This document shows, in pieces, positions 1 through 33,751 of a stretch of DNA of 64,000 bases; the first letter of the stretch is position 1; each line of letters begins with the position of its first letter. Source of the DNA: Syngnathus acus (taxonomy: Eukaryota > Chordata > Actinopteri > Syngnathiformes > Syngnathidae); NCBI RefSeq assembly GCF_901709675.1, contig NC_051099.1, positions 5,270,001-5,334,000 on the forward strand, in the 5' to 3' direction. Made by a program: the position numbers and the translations under genes. The notes under the pieces are model-generated. The model was not told the origin of the DNA and made no database searches. It saw only the letters and a list, made by a program, of their open reading frames with translations.

Positions 1-252
1 TTTTTTTAAAACAGTTATGTCCCATTTGATGCACCATGACAGCCAATTCAATTCAATAAAAGAAATATATCTAATATGATTCTAATTAAATGTGACCGGG
101 AAGTAGCAAGGTTAGATTTTATTATCACGTCTCATTGAAGGCACAGCTGTGCTACACAAATGACATTTTTAATTCCGTCCTCCATGAGGAAATTTTTCCT
201 CTGCGGTATTTAAGTATCATTTGTGTGATGAAGAAGTTGTGTGTTTGTCTAG

Positions 253-10630
<10,378 letters not shown>

Positions 10631-12512
10631 GTCGTCTCCCTCAAACACGCTTCGACACAGGCCTCTCTTCTTCTATTTTTCATCATTCCCCACTCCTGCG
10701 TGTCGGTTGAACCACCACGACACATTTAAGTGGCATGCGTGCCTGAGAACCGACGTGCGAGAAAAAGAAGGCAGCTGCGAGCTTTTGGCTTAAATGTGAG
10801 TGAATGCACAAAACGGTTTGAAATGTCTGCCATTTTTTTTTTTTTTTAGTTCAGTACAGTGCAAACTTTGCGGTGCCTTCGCTGGACAAGGCAGGGTGGG
10901 TGTTAGAGAAGCCTAAATGAGCACAGGGATGGATGGGCGATTGCTGATTGGTGGGAAAAATGTGGCTCGTGGGCAGAACCGTGCGTGTTTGTGTGTCCAC
11001 AATAATCTGGTGGTACTGCCCAAGCTTCTGCAAATCTCTTTTCTATCTAGCAGTAATGATCATCACAGTAAAGCTTCCTTGTCATTCTTCATCATTGCAA
11101 TCATTACCAAAATTTTGCAGAGATCTGACGCCATTTGTCTTTAGCACTGAGATGATCCAGCTGAAGGTGTGAATAGCTTCACTGCTTTATTGGCGGGCCC
11201 ATCTTAAAAATAGCACACTGTAGTTTTTTTGCAAGTGGTGTATATAAACTTTTTATTTTATTTATACTACAAGCTGGTAGATGTTACAGAGTCCAACAAT
11301 ATAAGTTAAAGAATGGCAAGTGGACTGCTCGAAATAATGATTGACTCACGCCATGCCTTATAGAGCCAGCCCCACCGCACCTCCACTTTGAGCAAGTGGT
11401 GAAAATGAATGTCTTGCCAGCACTCTAATTGTGGGTTTTTGTTTTTTTTACTCGCCGCAACCTTTAGTGTGCACCCCAAAAGTGAGGTGTTGGTCGTGAG
11501 GGTGTCTAAGAAGCTTTTTGTGCACACTGCTCTTTCGCTTGTTCTCGGTCTTTTAGCAATTGATCTAATTAAATAATGTGTTTGACTGAACGAGCACGTG
11601 GGGTTAACATTGTGTCTTTTAGCTCTTAATTATTAATTTCATTTCGGGTCCAGGTGATTGCGTGTCTTTTTTTTTTTTTTTTAAACATCTTTGGCCCAAT
11701 TGCCGAATAGTACCTGGAAAAAAAAAAATGTCAAGGACGGGGAAAGTGTTCCCAATGAATTTTTACATCTGTTAAAAAAAAAAAAATAGCGTCAAGTTTT
11801 CAACAAGAAAAAGCGAAAGTCTCGATGGAGGTCTTTCCATGCTTCTCAACTACTGACTCCTCATTTCTGTACAGAAGATGAATATATGATTGCATGGAAT
11901 CATGTTACTGTAATAATAACAATCCATACAGTATGCTATACAGCATCTAGATTATTTGGGGGGGATATTAATGAAGTTTTTTTTCTCTTTTCGGCACTTC
12001 TTACTTTTTTGTAGACTAGAGGTTTCTTTTGTCATTTCCGTTTGGTTTTTACATTTACTTGCGGGGGTTGATGTGTGACAGAATACGGTATGGATAGCAT
12101 TTGAGAATCATGACCTAACTTGATGATGATGCTGTTCGTTTCAGTTTGCTAGTTTGAGGTCAGTCAAAAATTTATGTGAACTGAACTGTGGTTTACACTG
12201 AGCGAGAAATAGTGGTGGATCTTGGCTCGTGATGTTTTACGGCTGTACAGTGAAGGGCTTAGTAGGATGGACGCAGGCTCTAGAGACTCGACTGTCCTCC
12301 GAATTTAGACTCACCCAGCATCTTGGATAAGCTTGTTTTCTAACAGCAGGGGGCGATGTGGTTAGTATCGGAAGCAGTGAACGATTGACATTTTTTAAAG
12401 AAAAGTCTCTAGAGCCCGACTTTCACCTGAAAAATGGAAAATTGTCTGTATTGCCTTGTTAATATTGAATGTAGACACATAATTTTATAAATAACAAAGA
12501 TGTGGAAATAAA
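10631..12512 (+). other. atp2a3 probable 3' UTR
   Basis: About 1.9 kb of non-coding sequence after the atp2a3 stop codon (TAA at 10628-10630), with T- and A-runs and no supportable gene on either strand. The nearest good polyadenylation hexamer is AATAAA at 12507-12512; another lies at 12601. The exact transcript end is inferred. Confidence 0.6.
12507..12512 (+). terminator. Candidate poly(A) signal of atp2a3
   Basis: AATAAA hexamer downstream of the stop codon; a second hexamer follows at 12601-12606. Assignment to atp2a3 rests on position only. Confidence 0.5.
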
Positions 12513-12632
12513 CATTATTTATCTTCTTTATTCTGAGCTTCTGTTTTGTTTTTACTTTTACAGGTTACGTGTTCAAGAAAATTATTGTCAAAGCTCCTCA
12601 AATAAAATGTGTGCATTTTTCAACTTGGAAAT

Positions 12633-12867
12633 ACCGTATTTTCCGCACTATAAGGGGCACCGGATTATAAGGCGCACTTTCAATGAATGGCCATTTTAAA
12701 ACTTTGTCCATATATAAGATATATACATTTGGCCCACGGGCCGGACTTTGGACACGCCTGCTGTAGTGCCTCAATATTGGTCCATATACAAGGCGCACCT
12801 GATTATAAGGCGGCTTTTGAGAAAATTGGAAGTTTTTAGGTGCGCCTTATAGTGCGGAAAATACGGT
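12633..12867. mobile_element. TA-flanked inverted-repeat element, TATAAGGCGCACC family
   Basis: Left end is CCGTATTTTCCGCACTATAA and right end is its inverse, TTATAGTGCGGAAAATACGG, flanked by TA on both sides. The centre carries a GGCCCACGGGCCGG stretch followed by GGACACGCCTG, which looks like the end of a different (hAT-like) repeat nested inside. No coding capacity. Confidence 0.85.
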
Positions 12868-14699
12868 AAGTCTTTGGGATTGAATGAGTTTTCAAATATT
12901 ATATTACAGCTTGGCTAATTGTTTTCTTTGTTGAGCAGAAATTGTATTACTGCTTTGATATCGCGCTTGATTAGGTTCTTGCACTTCATTTGCGGTCCAT
13001 CTAAATATGCACTGGATCCATACGACCAGCAAGGGGCAATGTTACACCACCTGCGAGGTATTTGCCCCAAGAATCAATTTGGCAGCGTCATAAGAAATTT
13101 ATTGTGGGATGAAGACCAGAGCTTCTCTATTCTAGTCGTGCTCAGGATCGAAAAGTGATGCTTATGTGTGAGACAAACGATTATCACATCTTCTTGAGGA
13201 GGGGGGGGCTCGCTGGTGCACAAATGGAAAGAATAGGAGCTCCAAAAAAGCCAGTTTGAAATAAACACCCTGAGTGATGAATTCGAGTTCCCCCAGTCAC
13301 ACACATTCAAGACTGCCAGAGATTGATGATGGATCTTGCCGCGACAATAAACAAACGGAAAGGTCACACGCACACACGCGCACATGATAAGGCGATGAAA
13401 TGAATCTGCTGCCTCGCCAGTGTTTCATGATAGGCCGTTAAACAAGGCCATCAAGTCAATACTGCAATACTGCGGCAATGACGCTGCAAAAACACTCATT
13501 GTACAAAAAGAAATGCGTGCAGTTACAAGTTAAACATGCAAACACAATGAATGGTAGCTCTCTTTTTTTTTTTTTGGAGAGTGAAAAAATACATTGTTGT
13601 CATAGTAACAAAATCAAATAAATTGAGCTGGTTTGAGAAATGAAATAGAATGTTTGTTTGCTTTTTGCACAAATGCTGTCAAAGATGAACGACGAGGACA
13701 TGGAACTTAAGCAGGAGGCCCATCTGGCTTTATTTAAGCAAGCGTCCAACATTTCTACATATAAGGCTGTGTTGGGACTGAGCCGCTCAACATAACTCAA
13801 CAAGTGGGCGCTGTTTGCTGACATCACTGCAGTCCAAGCTACAGGAGAACATTTATCTTTCATACCAAGACTGAGCACACTGCTTAACTGCCGCCCTTAT
13901 GACCTTTTTGTGACCTCAAGAAGTTGTGAAACATGATGACAATTCTACCAACTGCTGCAGAATGTGTAGGCCGGACGCCAATAACTGTGCCAGCTTTTCT
14001 ATAATGTGACATTATGAAAAGTCTAAGAATCAATTCAGCAATGTTGGGGCACCCCACTGTTCCATTATGCATTTTGAATATTTAATTCGGTTATTCTTCC
14101 ACATACCACTAGAGAGAGCCAGCGTACCACGCTTTGAGAATCATTATAGTGGCTAAAAAACAAACAAAAGCAGAAATGACATCACCTCGCTTCTATTATT
14201 TGTACCCACCTCAATGTTTTTATAACTCATATTATTAGAAAACAACAATAATCCATATTTTTCACCAAATAGATAACCAGTTAGCATTGCAACTAAAAAT
14301 ACTAACATTTGTATTGATTTGCAACAGTCACTCGCAACCATATTGTAATTAGAAAATAAAACACTCAAATGAAATTAATATTCAATTCAACCTTTTCCAT
14401 TGTAAAACATGTATTGAATAACATAACTTTTCTAGGTGTCTGCAACATGGTTGCAAATAAATCACAACGGTTGAACAGGTTGAATACAATTAAATGTGGT
14501 TTATGTTGGTTTTCTTGGCCCAGCCACTAAATGACTTGCTCTACCGGTCCAATCCTCCAGGCGTGTCAATTTGTGCTACCTAGGGGGCGCTATCTCCTAA
14601 TCTTTTAACATAAATGCAAAAAAATAACTAAAACAAAATATCATGGGGAATACATGAGATGTTGTGTAAATACATCATAAAAGGGAAAGCGCAGTTCCG
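12868..14699. other. Intergenic, no gene recognised
   Basis: Unremarkable AT-rich sequence between the atp2a3 3' end and the CpG-rich block at 14.7 kb. Short ORFs on both strands show no recognisable domain, no splice-supported exon chain and no start context. I see nothing else in it. Confidence 0.6.
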
Positions 14700-15155
14700 T
14701 GCGTATTTTGTAAATATAACACAATGGCGCATGCTCGTGACGCCCCAGGTAACCTGGCGGATGATAGGACCCGTGGATTCAAGTCAAGGTGAATAAAGTT
14801 CTGCTTTCCCGTGTGCACTGTGCAGCAGGCAGTGAGACAAAGCGGCGAGTGCTTTTCACGCGTGCGGCTTGTAGCTACAGCGTGCAGGAGCTGGCCGCAG
14901 CCGGCGGCTCGCTTGCTGCAGAATCCGAACGCAGTGGGAGGAGGGAAGGTTCGGTGTGGGCTCGCTGTGTCACCGGAAGAAAAGAGAAGGGCGTCAAAAC
15001 ATGGGACGCGTCGCAGGTCTGTAGCCGGAGGTTCTGATTCGTATCTAGCCAGGGAGGACGTGCGTTGGTGTGTGCGCGCCGAGAGGACGGACACGTCCCT
15101 GACCGGACACCACCCACCCTTTGGGTCAACGCAAGAAGAGGATCGACGCTTTGGG
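14700..15155 (+). promoter_or_regulatory. CpG-rich block: likely camkk1 promoter and non-coding exon 1
   Basis: This is the only strongly CpG- and GC-rich stretch between atp2a3 and camkk1. It contains an ETS core (ACCGGAAG, 14972-14979) and ends at a good donor (TTTGG/GTGAGA, intron from 15155). The first camkk1 coding exon has a 3' splice site at 21570-21571, 95 nt before its ATG, so a spliced non-coding exon must lie upstream. This block is the best candidate. A 186-codon antisense ORF covers it but shows no domain. Confidence 0.55.
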
Positions 15156-18100
15156 TGAGAGAAACTTTTGAATTTTCTTTGTCTGGCCCAAAAAAATGGG
15201 GAAGTGGATTGGGACATGACAGCTGCGCTTCGCAAGCCTTCTTGAGATAAGACACGTACACTGATGTGTTGACTTGCGAGTTTGACTGCTTTAATGATGA
15301 TGCTCGTAACTCAAAGATACACTGCTTATTGAAATGAATAGAAATGCTGTTTATCTGTTCCAGCGTTGAGTTTCTCCTTTCCCTACTTTTAGCAACTGAG
15401 CCGACTCATCAAGTATTAAAGAAGAAAAAGCACAACTAATCAAATCTCAATTTTTATCGAACGTTCTTCGGAATGTGAATTCTATTCCTAGCTCATCTCC
15501 TTGGTACTTTGCATTCTCCTGCAAAAGTCTGGTTGAGTAATGACATCCGATTTATTCAGCACCACTGTGCTTTCAAAACATGTCAGGGTGCCCCTGTGCT
15601 CAGCAAAAAAAAAAAAAACATTCCATCTGCTGTTTTTCTCAAAGTTATTTCTTATTGCAAGCCTTTTTCTTCACAGCACGAATTGGAAAAGACATGACTA
15701 GAAGTGGGTGATAGGGCATTTCCTTCCACTTGTGTGAAGTTCTGCAGCAAGCTAAATGAACTCTGTCGAAAGACATCATCACACAATCAGCTTTGGGACA
15801 AAAAAAAAAACATTCCGAAATATATTTGTGATAATTTTGGAGCCGCTTGATCGAAACAATGCATGCTTACCTAAAGTGGAATGTGACAATTGCTTATTCG
15901 TCATTCAGCAGACATTGATGGTTTATTGTGAACAGATGAGCACAAATCAGGATGTCCACTTTAACTCGCAGCTCTGCCCAGTTGCTTTGTGATAATTATT
16001 ATTAATTGCGTATTCCAGTATTTGAATGAGCCTGAGGGTGTTTAGCAACAACGTTGCTGAGCAGCTCCGCTTTCCTCTCGAGTGTTATATTTGTGGCCAT
16101 AAATATACACACAATGTAGACTAGACTGTACAATAAGGAGCAAAGGATGCCTGCCATATTGCGTTTGCATGGCTACTAACAAAAAATGGCGGTTCGCCTA
16201 TTGACTTGACAACTTTGCATCTTATTTGTGTATATTTAATTTTCTCTTGAGTCAAATGACCAGCTGTGATTTTGCATCTCACTTTGCTTCACTTTGGCCG
16301 TCATGCACAAGTGCAAGGCAGCTACTGAAAAAGAGGCCATGTCAAAATTTTATCATCTCACGACTCCACTGGGAAATTACAAGATGAAGGCGAGCGGGCA
16401 GAAATGAGTGCACATGCACACGTGACTGTGTTTTTTTTTCTGTAGTTTGTGTTTTATGTCCTTAATCTAAGTCACATTTTGATTCATGTCGTAAAATAAA
16501 GTACAACTGGTGTGTGAGTCAGAGTAGCATCTTTGCTCGATAGCAAAAAAAAATGGCATGTCCTGTTGCTTCCTTGATTCTTTTATTGCAAATGTTTTTC
16601 AATTTTGGGTTGATCATGAATAAGTGATGCTGATTTCCATCTAGTGCTTTCTTCGGTCGAGTATAATGCACTTTAATGCAATCGATTTCTATCCGATTAA
16701 TCGATGGAATAACAGATTGTAAAAATATAAAAATAAAATACTAAATAAAATAAATGAAATAAATAAAATAAAAAATAAAAATATTCGATAATGATAGCCC
16801 TCCTATAAACCGGTCCAGAGTGTAACTCAAAGCTAAGACCCACTCGTGACCCTACTGACAAGCGTTATAAAAAAAAAATAAAAAATTTAAAAATGGATGG
16901 ATGGATCTGTCGTGTCCCAAAGGATTATTTGGAAACCACAACAGGTTAGTGCAGTAATCCTCCAGGATCTCCCACACAGCTTCATTAATTATTCGTTGAT
17001 TCCCCAAGATGTTTTGAGCAATGCTTGTCTTAAATGAAATTCTCAGCCTGGAATCTCACAGCAGAATATAAATGAAAAGTGACAACTTGAATAAATAGCT
17101 CAACCTTGGTTGGATTCAGCACACGCAACATGATCAACACAATTATGTTACGTAGTAGGCGACAATGTTGTCGCGTGTGGATACACGGAGACATTTACAA
17201 GGCTCATTAGTGGGCCTCATCTGCATGTTAGCCTTCATTATTCAAAGCATGACCAGCAGGGACTCTTAGATCTTTCCCGTTAACCGCAGCTAAATCCTAG
17301 TCTGCACTTCACCCCTTTTGCACTTTGGTTCTCATTAGCTGCTATCAGGAACGAGATGGGACCTTCTATCGTTTCATATTTTTTTATTAGTTGCTTGCTT
17401 GACAGGCCATGGAAAAATAATGTCATTGAAGTTTGAAAGGGGCTTTCATTTTCTTTCAGTAGTAGAAGGGAAGAGCCTTCATGGATTTGAAATAAGCTTA
17501 TTTTTGACCAATTTGAAGGAAATTTTTATACCTTGGGTTTTTCAGATTAGATATTGATTGATGCTGATATTGTTGCTCTTGCAGCATACACAGCTGCTGT
17601 TCTTTGTTACAAAGTTTTTTTTGGTTTGCTTAAATTTGTTTTGCTTGTATGATGGGGCATCTGTGTGGAAGTATGCAAATTAGCTCAACCTATACATAAC
17701 AATGGCGGGGTAGTGCAAAACAGCTCACGTTGTAATTTCATACTGTTATGAACTGTTATTCATTTCTCTTGAAGATAAATTACATTGCCAGATGGTGTGA
17801 ACACTTTTTGAACTCTGATGCTTCTCCATCTGAAAGTAAAGCTGATTGTGCACCAGCGTCATCACTCTCCTTTTGTGGAAATCCATCTAATTTTTGACCT
17901 TAGCTCATAAATCCAATCAGGGGGAATCGACCAACCGTGGCGCCTCTCCACATTTCTCAGAGTAGCTTGTACCACGCTGGTGAATTGATAGGACTATTGA
18001 TTTCGGTAGCATGAAATTCTTATTACTTGCCGGGATGAATCTTTGTCTCAAATACGTGTGTTGTATGAAAGCTCTTGATGTTACTTAGAAACAGTTGTAA

Positions 18101-18568
18101 AATGGAAGAAAAAGAGAAGGTAAAAAATAATTGTGACAAATCATCACATAATCAGTTACATGAATGTTTTTATAAGCCTATCATTGCTTGCTTTACAAAA
18201 AGAGGACACTGCTCCTATTTTACATGTTCTTCCTTTCTGACATTGTCCATCTTCACTTTACAGAAAGGAAATGATGAGCACATCTTCAAATGGGACTCAA
18301 CAAGTACAACTTGACACCGCTGATGGTGTTGTTTTGAGTTCTCAGTTTTAGCAAAATGGCTGAGTGGAATCTTAAAAAGTTCTTTCAGACACTTCAGCTC
18401 TACCAAGTTTTCGGGAAGGTCCTTCTGTTCCAACGCTAACTGTGTCAAAATGCACAGAGTAAGGTCCATTATGATCAACCTTAACCTAACCATAATCCAC
18501 AAACATAAAATAGTTGCAAGTACCATCTTTAACGCTTTCAGTTTTCATCAACATGATTTCTTTTTAGA

Positions 18569-18615
18569 ATAGAATAGATCTTTATTGTCATCGTCACACA
18601 TGTACAATGAAATTT
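18569..18615. mobile_element. Retroposon-tail-like fragment
   Basis: AATAGAATAGATCTTTATTG followed by TCATCGTCACACATGTACAATGAAATT resembles a dispersed fish repeat tail. It is loosely related to the TTATTGTCAATTTC motif near 48775. Family not identified. Confidence 0.4.
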
Positions 18616-21046
18616 AGAAAGTGCCAACCGATTGTTTTTTCTTTCCCAAACAACGATCTGTTATTTCACCCAAAAGCTAACATTTGAAAATCCAATATTT
18701 GACCACAGATTAGTGCTTCGGCGCCTGTATTTGCTCACTGATGAATCATATGATGACCCCCCCCCCCCCCCCTCAACTTGCTCCACCTACTGCAGCTAAA
18801 TTGTAAAAATAAATGTCTTGCATTTAACAGATAACAAAACCGGTTCAACTATGTGCTGGCCATCAGGTCACAGGTTCGAAGGAGATTTTTATTGAGGAGA
18901 GGAGCCAGGGATCAGTGGGATGTTCTGAAGGATTTAGAGGGCACCGTGTTACACACTAAGGGAAGGCTCCTTTCTCATTTCCGCTAGCAACATCATAATC
19001 CCCACGCGGGTTCTCGTCTCATCACGATTCCATTCCAGTGATATTGAGAGCTTCTCTCTTAGGGCTGTGTGTGATTACTTTAGCTCCTCAAAGCTCACTG
19101 ATGATCAACCAGAGGGTCGAGCGAGTGTTTTTCAAACTGTCGGTATTATGTTGAGAAAAATGCAAAGTTCTCTTGGTGAATCATGTGCCTGTTGGAAAAG
19201 CTAAGGGGGGTTCTGGCTCTGCTCTGTCCTTGTTAGTGCAGCACCACATCAAGGATTCCAAGGAAGGTCAACCATGCTGGAAGCTGCACTCTCAATTGGT
19301 GTGAGCGGAGGAGAAATAATAGGCTCATCCTGCATGTCTGTCTGCACTGTTATATATCCCGTGTAATCCTACAGACAGCCATCGTTCAGTCAATTTCCAC
19401 TAAAGCAGATTTATTCCTAAATGATGAAGCCCCTTTTCTGTCACGATACAGTATATGGTGTGTCTTCGCGTCTCACTGAAGTGTTTAATAGATTTACAGA
19501 GTTGTGTCTGCTACAATTGCGTGCTAATCCTGTGGATTAATTTAAGGAGTTCCAGGGATTAGTCTGTGTCAGATGAATACATGTCGAGTGAAAGCATTGC
19601 AGGTATCATGTTCATCCTTCTTCTGTAGTTGGAGGGGCATGCAACAAGTCTATTCTCTATTTTATTTATTTATTTTCTTTCTGTGACGTGTCAAAGACTA
19701 TTTGGCATCGCTAATTTTCTCTTAAATTTGACCAATGATGAGGCGGTCTGGAATTCGGTCACAGCCTGTACAAAAAAACAAATTTTTGTCTGACTTGACT
19801 TCAATCCATTTTTCATTTCCCATTAGCATAGTTGATAGGTGATTTGTATGCATCCTCATTCTCCGCAGAAGCCTTGGAGACATTGTGTTCTGAGTTTGTA
19901 GAAAGAAAATGTCACGTTAAAATCTCAAAGATGATGAGGCGTAATCACTCCCAGCTATTTGCTTGCACAATATCTGAGGACATGGGGGTGGGGGGTCATT
20001 TAATCCCCATCTAAAGAGAAAACACGAAAGCTGTTTAAATGCTAAATCCATCAGAAGAAGCCAGTTGATGTCCCCAACGTGCTAACGGCATCCACATTTC
20101 TTTTTGCTCAGTGACACAGCCACTGTTTGAGCAATATGAAATGTGACAGGTGAAGCAAAATGGAGCCTTGCTACCCCTTAGGATTGGGGGCATTGGCGAC
20201 ACACACCAAGGGAAAAAGTTTTTTTTTCTCTCCAAGAAGAGCTACAGAAGAGGATTCGGGCCAGTAAAGAAAAAAAAGGGCGGTGATAGGATTCAGACTT
20301 TTTTTTTTACTCAGAATTCTGACTTTATTCTCAGAATTCCTCTTTAATTGGATCTTGTTGAAGCATTTGGGTGTACCTAATGGAGTGTCCAGCGAGTGTA
20401 CATTTCCAACGTGTACCCAAGGCCTCTGCTCTTACCATTTCCCGCTGTGAAATAAAGATAGACTGTTCATAAAAGTGAACTTGAATAAACCTGTGTAGGC
20501 TTGCAAGGTTGAATTCTTGCGACAGAAAACATTTTGTGTTTGTAAAGAAGTAAAATAAAAGCCAATATACTGTAAGTGTTGATGAAGCTCTACTTGAAGA
20601 TTACCACTCTGCATTATTATGGCATGCTTTTTTTCTTTTGTTATGGCCTGGGAAATTGTTTGCCATGAGTATGCAATAGAATGCTGGCACGGACTGATAA
20701 AAGCCAGGAACGAGTGAAAGTGCTTCACTAATGGAGTCATTTGTCCAACAAGCCACTCTGGAGCTTTTACCGTTATTGCCTCTCCGGTAGCTAAACATGT
20801 GCAAAGATGGTCGCTATTGAAAGCACTTGATATTCGACTGTGGCTTTCACGGCTTTGCTTTAGTCTTCATGAATCAATTTCAGCATTTTTGTTGTTTACA
20901 TTACAGTAAGATATTTTAATGTTGTTTGTGAACTACTGTGCATGTTTTGAGGATGTGGGAGGAAACTGGAGTACCCAGGGGGAAAAAAGCGGATGAGGTG
21001 GATGTGCTAACCCAGTGGTGCCCTGTTTTATTATTATTATTATTAT

Positions 21047-21445
21047 TACCGTATTTTCCGGACTATAAGGCGCACCTAAAAACCTAACATTTTCTCAAAA
21101 GCCGACGGTGCGCCTTATAGTCTGGTGCGCCTTATATATGGACCAAATTCCTAAATTTAAACTGGCCCGAAGCCTTGTGTCATGAAATCAATCATAAGTG
21201 GCCCGCTGAAGACTATGAATCATGAATCAAAAAGACTATGGATCATTATATTGTGATTATAAAGTAATTTGTTGCATCTGAAGTTGAAATAAAAAAGATA
21301 AAATGGAGAATGATTTGATTTGGATTAAAAATCTGACATGATGCATTCATGGTGCGCCTTATAGTCCGGTGCGCCTCATATAAGGACAAAGTTTTAAAAT
21401 GGGCCATTCATTGAAGGTGCGCCTTATAGTCCGGAAAATACGTTA
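21047..21445. mobile_element. Inverted-repeat element, second ~390-bp copy
   Basis: Starts CCGTATTTTCCGGACTATAA after an ATT microsatellite and ends TATAGTCCGGAAAATACG. The interior matches the element at 2197-2590 over nearly its full length, differing at scattered bases. No transposase. It lies ~130 bp upstream of the camkk1 coding-exon acceptor. Confidence 0.88.
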
Positions 21446-21666
21446 TTATTATTATTATTATCTTGACGTCCATGAGATGAACACAACACCACTGCATATT
21501 TTTATAAAACAATGTTGATTTGAGTGCCTTGTAAGTAATGTGACAAATCCTTTTTCTTTTGTTGTTTCCAGCTCTCGCAAACGCCAGCTGCTCCACTTCT
21601 CATTGATGCTGGTGGAGGCTCAGCATTTCAATTGCCGCCAGCACCGAGCCCACCTCTTCTCCCGCC

Positions 21667-31363
<9,697 letters not shown>

Positions 31364-33591
31364 ATTTTCTTCTTTTTTTTTTCCCCTTTGCTTCAAGCAC
31401 TGTGCGCTTGTCACTTTGTCTTCTACGCAGCAGGCAGGGAACTTCTATATTTTGCTTTTTATACCGAGACTTGCTTTTATTTGCACTTGTTGGCTTCAGA
31501 GAGAGACACTTTCTTTTTTTATGATTACAGTTTGACCAATTTTCCTCTTTCTATTTTGGACCGTGTGTCTTTGAGGGAATGACGACAGGACTTTTCATTT
31601 TGAACCAACGATGGCTTATTTTATTATGGTATGTAGATGTCTAAAGGTTTCCACAACGGTTTACTCATTTATTGCCTTCGTTGCTCTGACGCTCGAGAAG
31701 TTTCTTGCGACAACCTGCTTTTGAAAGCAGAGCTTCATTTCGTTTTATAATAAATATTCCGTACTTCAGATTTAGTATGTGGACATTTATAAGAACTTGG
31801 CATGATTTTGCTATCTTTCACCTCCACTGATTTGGAATGAACTAATCAGGCTCAAGTGGAGACTTTGACAAAATTTGACATTTAGGAATTCCGACGATTG
31901 ATGCTGAGTACACTCGTTTGCATTTACTACTGAATGGAAATCATCTGGAGTGAGTGTTTGAGGTCAGAAGCTCATACGTCGCCAAATTCCAACTCGTCCC
32001 TTAAATCTCATATGAGGATTGGCAGTGAGATTTTTTTTGTTTTTTCAAATCGTATTGTGTTGTTTCTATTTTTCCCTTGCGTGGAATTTAACTGGAATTA
32101 TTTCCAATGTTGTCATCGGCTGCTACTAGCAAAAGAGAGTTCCGTTGACGAGGTGCATTTCAAAGTCCCGAATAGTCATAGATTTGCACTCCAGCTTGCC
32201 TGATTAATAATAATAATAATAATAAATTTTATTTATAAGGCGCCTTTCAAGGCACTCAAGGTCACCGGAAGATTAGAAACGGGGACCGCTTTTGTCACTC
32301 CTCCAGTAAAAGATAACGAGGGAGCGAGGCTAGAATAGAACGGACATAGGAAAGTGGTTTACATATTTATTCAGTTCACAGAATCATAAATACTGCTCAC
32401 AGCCGGACCGCTATTGCTTCAAGGCAGACTCATATCTTAATGTGCGATTCTGAAAAATGTGGCTGTATCTTAGCGATGAGGGGATCTCTCAAAGAAGGGC
32501 TTTTACGATTCTTTTGAAATGATCGAGCCTATTTTGTATGCAAAACATTCAATGTAAATACTTGGTGTTGAATTGTTGTGTGCTAGCGCGTCTAGCTAAC
32601 CCTTTTGTCCAAACACTCAGGCTGCTCATCACACTGCTTGCACTTTACATGACTCCATTTACATATTTTGACATGGAAGACCTGCTCCATCCGTTCGCAA
32701 ACAGTCATAGCGTGGATCCCCCTTTAAAAAAGATGCTTTACTCGTTGCTGCTTATTTTCTTTGAACATCTTTTGTGAGAATATTTCAAGGTTTTCAACTG
32801 TAAAATTAGCTAATAGATGTGTCACAAACTACTGAGGCGCCGATGTGCATAAGTGATTTTTTTTTTTTATTTGTCAGTAAACCTCTTGAGTCAGGATATA
32901 TTAGAAGAAGCCTTTGCGGTATTCTGCAGGTCTGAGATAAATAAATAACCTGCATGTTTGCTTTTCTGTGAGTCCTTGATAAAAATTTGAATACTTGCGG
33001 GAATGCATGTCGTTGACCATTTGTACCCAGCGGCATCTTATGTACATAGTTAATGTATTCAAAGTATGAAAACAGTGCGTTCAAAGGAGAAAAGAAATAA
33101 AGGGATGCTGCATTGAAAGTGTTTCGGGGGTCAAGTAAAAATGTAGGAATATGAGCTTGCTGCTGTGTATTTGACTGTCCTATTATTCCACGTGGAAGGT
33201 CTGTGTTGTGTCGTTTTGTACATTACTGCATGTACAGCGCTTAACACATTTGTTCGACCACCATCAAGGCTTTTTACATGGTTTGTTTTTACCATTTTGA
33301 ACAAGGACTTGGAATTTATTAGATCTAAATTTAATCAATCATACCATTCAACCACTAAAATAATTTTCCCCCAGAAAATCAAGAATAAAATTCAACAATG
33401 ACAATTATTTTAGCATCAAGCATATATTTGTGTTCCTACTGCATTACACAAAGCTGAATTATCATTTTGGTGGTCCAATCTATTTGTTAAGCACTGCATG
33501 CAGCAGTCACATTGTAAATATGTACTTTATACAGTATATATGCAAACAAAGCTATTTTTGCATGCCTTTTGTACACCTTGATTTAAGAGCC
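31364..33591 (+). other. camkk1 probable 3' UTR
   Basis: Non-coding sequence after the camkk1 TGA. AATAAA hexamers at 31749, 33096 and 33592 could give short and long 3' ends. An (AAT)n run with a TTTATTTATAAGGCGCCTTT segment lies near 32204-32245. No gene is supportable on either strand. Confidence 0.6.
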
Positions 33592-33597
33592 AATAAA
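33592..33597 (+). terminator. Distal poly(A) signal of camkk1
   Basis: AATAAA on the + strand, 27 bp before the minus-strand AATAAA assigned to the oppositely oriented p2rx1 copy, so the two transcripts probably converge here. Confidence 0.5.
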
Positions 33598-33623
33598 ATT
33601 GAAACACATTCCAAAGGTTTTGC

Positions 33624-33629
33624 TTTATT
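33624..33629 (-). terminator. Poly(A) signal of p2rx1 copy 1
   Basis: TTTATT on the + strand reads AATAAA on the minus strand, ~123 nt past the predicted stop of p2rx1 copy 1. Confidence 0.55.
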
Positions 33630-33751
33630 GCCAAGTGCCATTCTGGGATCAATGTATTTGGGAATTTTATGAGGGTCACCCAGGGATAATTTTTCCTCGC
33701 CAGCTGATGATGCTCAGTCAGGTAGATAAGGAATTGTCCTTTTCAGTCTAT

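Larger units (their letters stand above)
15156..21571 (+). other. Inferred first intron of camkk1
   Basis: About 6.4 kb with no supportable exon. It holds A-rich simple repeats near 16725-16790 and a short ATGGATGG run near 16892. There is also a poly-C run near 18757, a retroposon-tail-like fragment near 18569, and a solo end of a GTGTACCTAAT-type transposon at about 20370-20400. The inverted-repeat element at 21047-21445 is listed separately. Intron status depends on the first-exon inference. Confidence 0.5.

Noticed and set aside
14675-15235. 186-codon minus-strand ORF and overlapping + strand ORFs
   Set aside because: Long open frames are expected in a CpG-rich block low in stop codons. 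The composition is arbitrary, no family is recognisable and the frames conflict.
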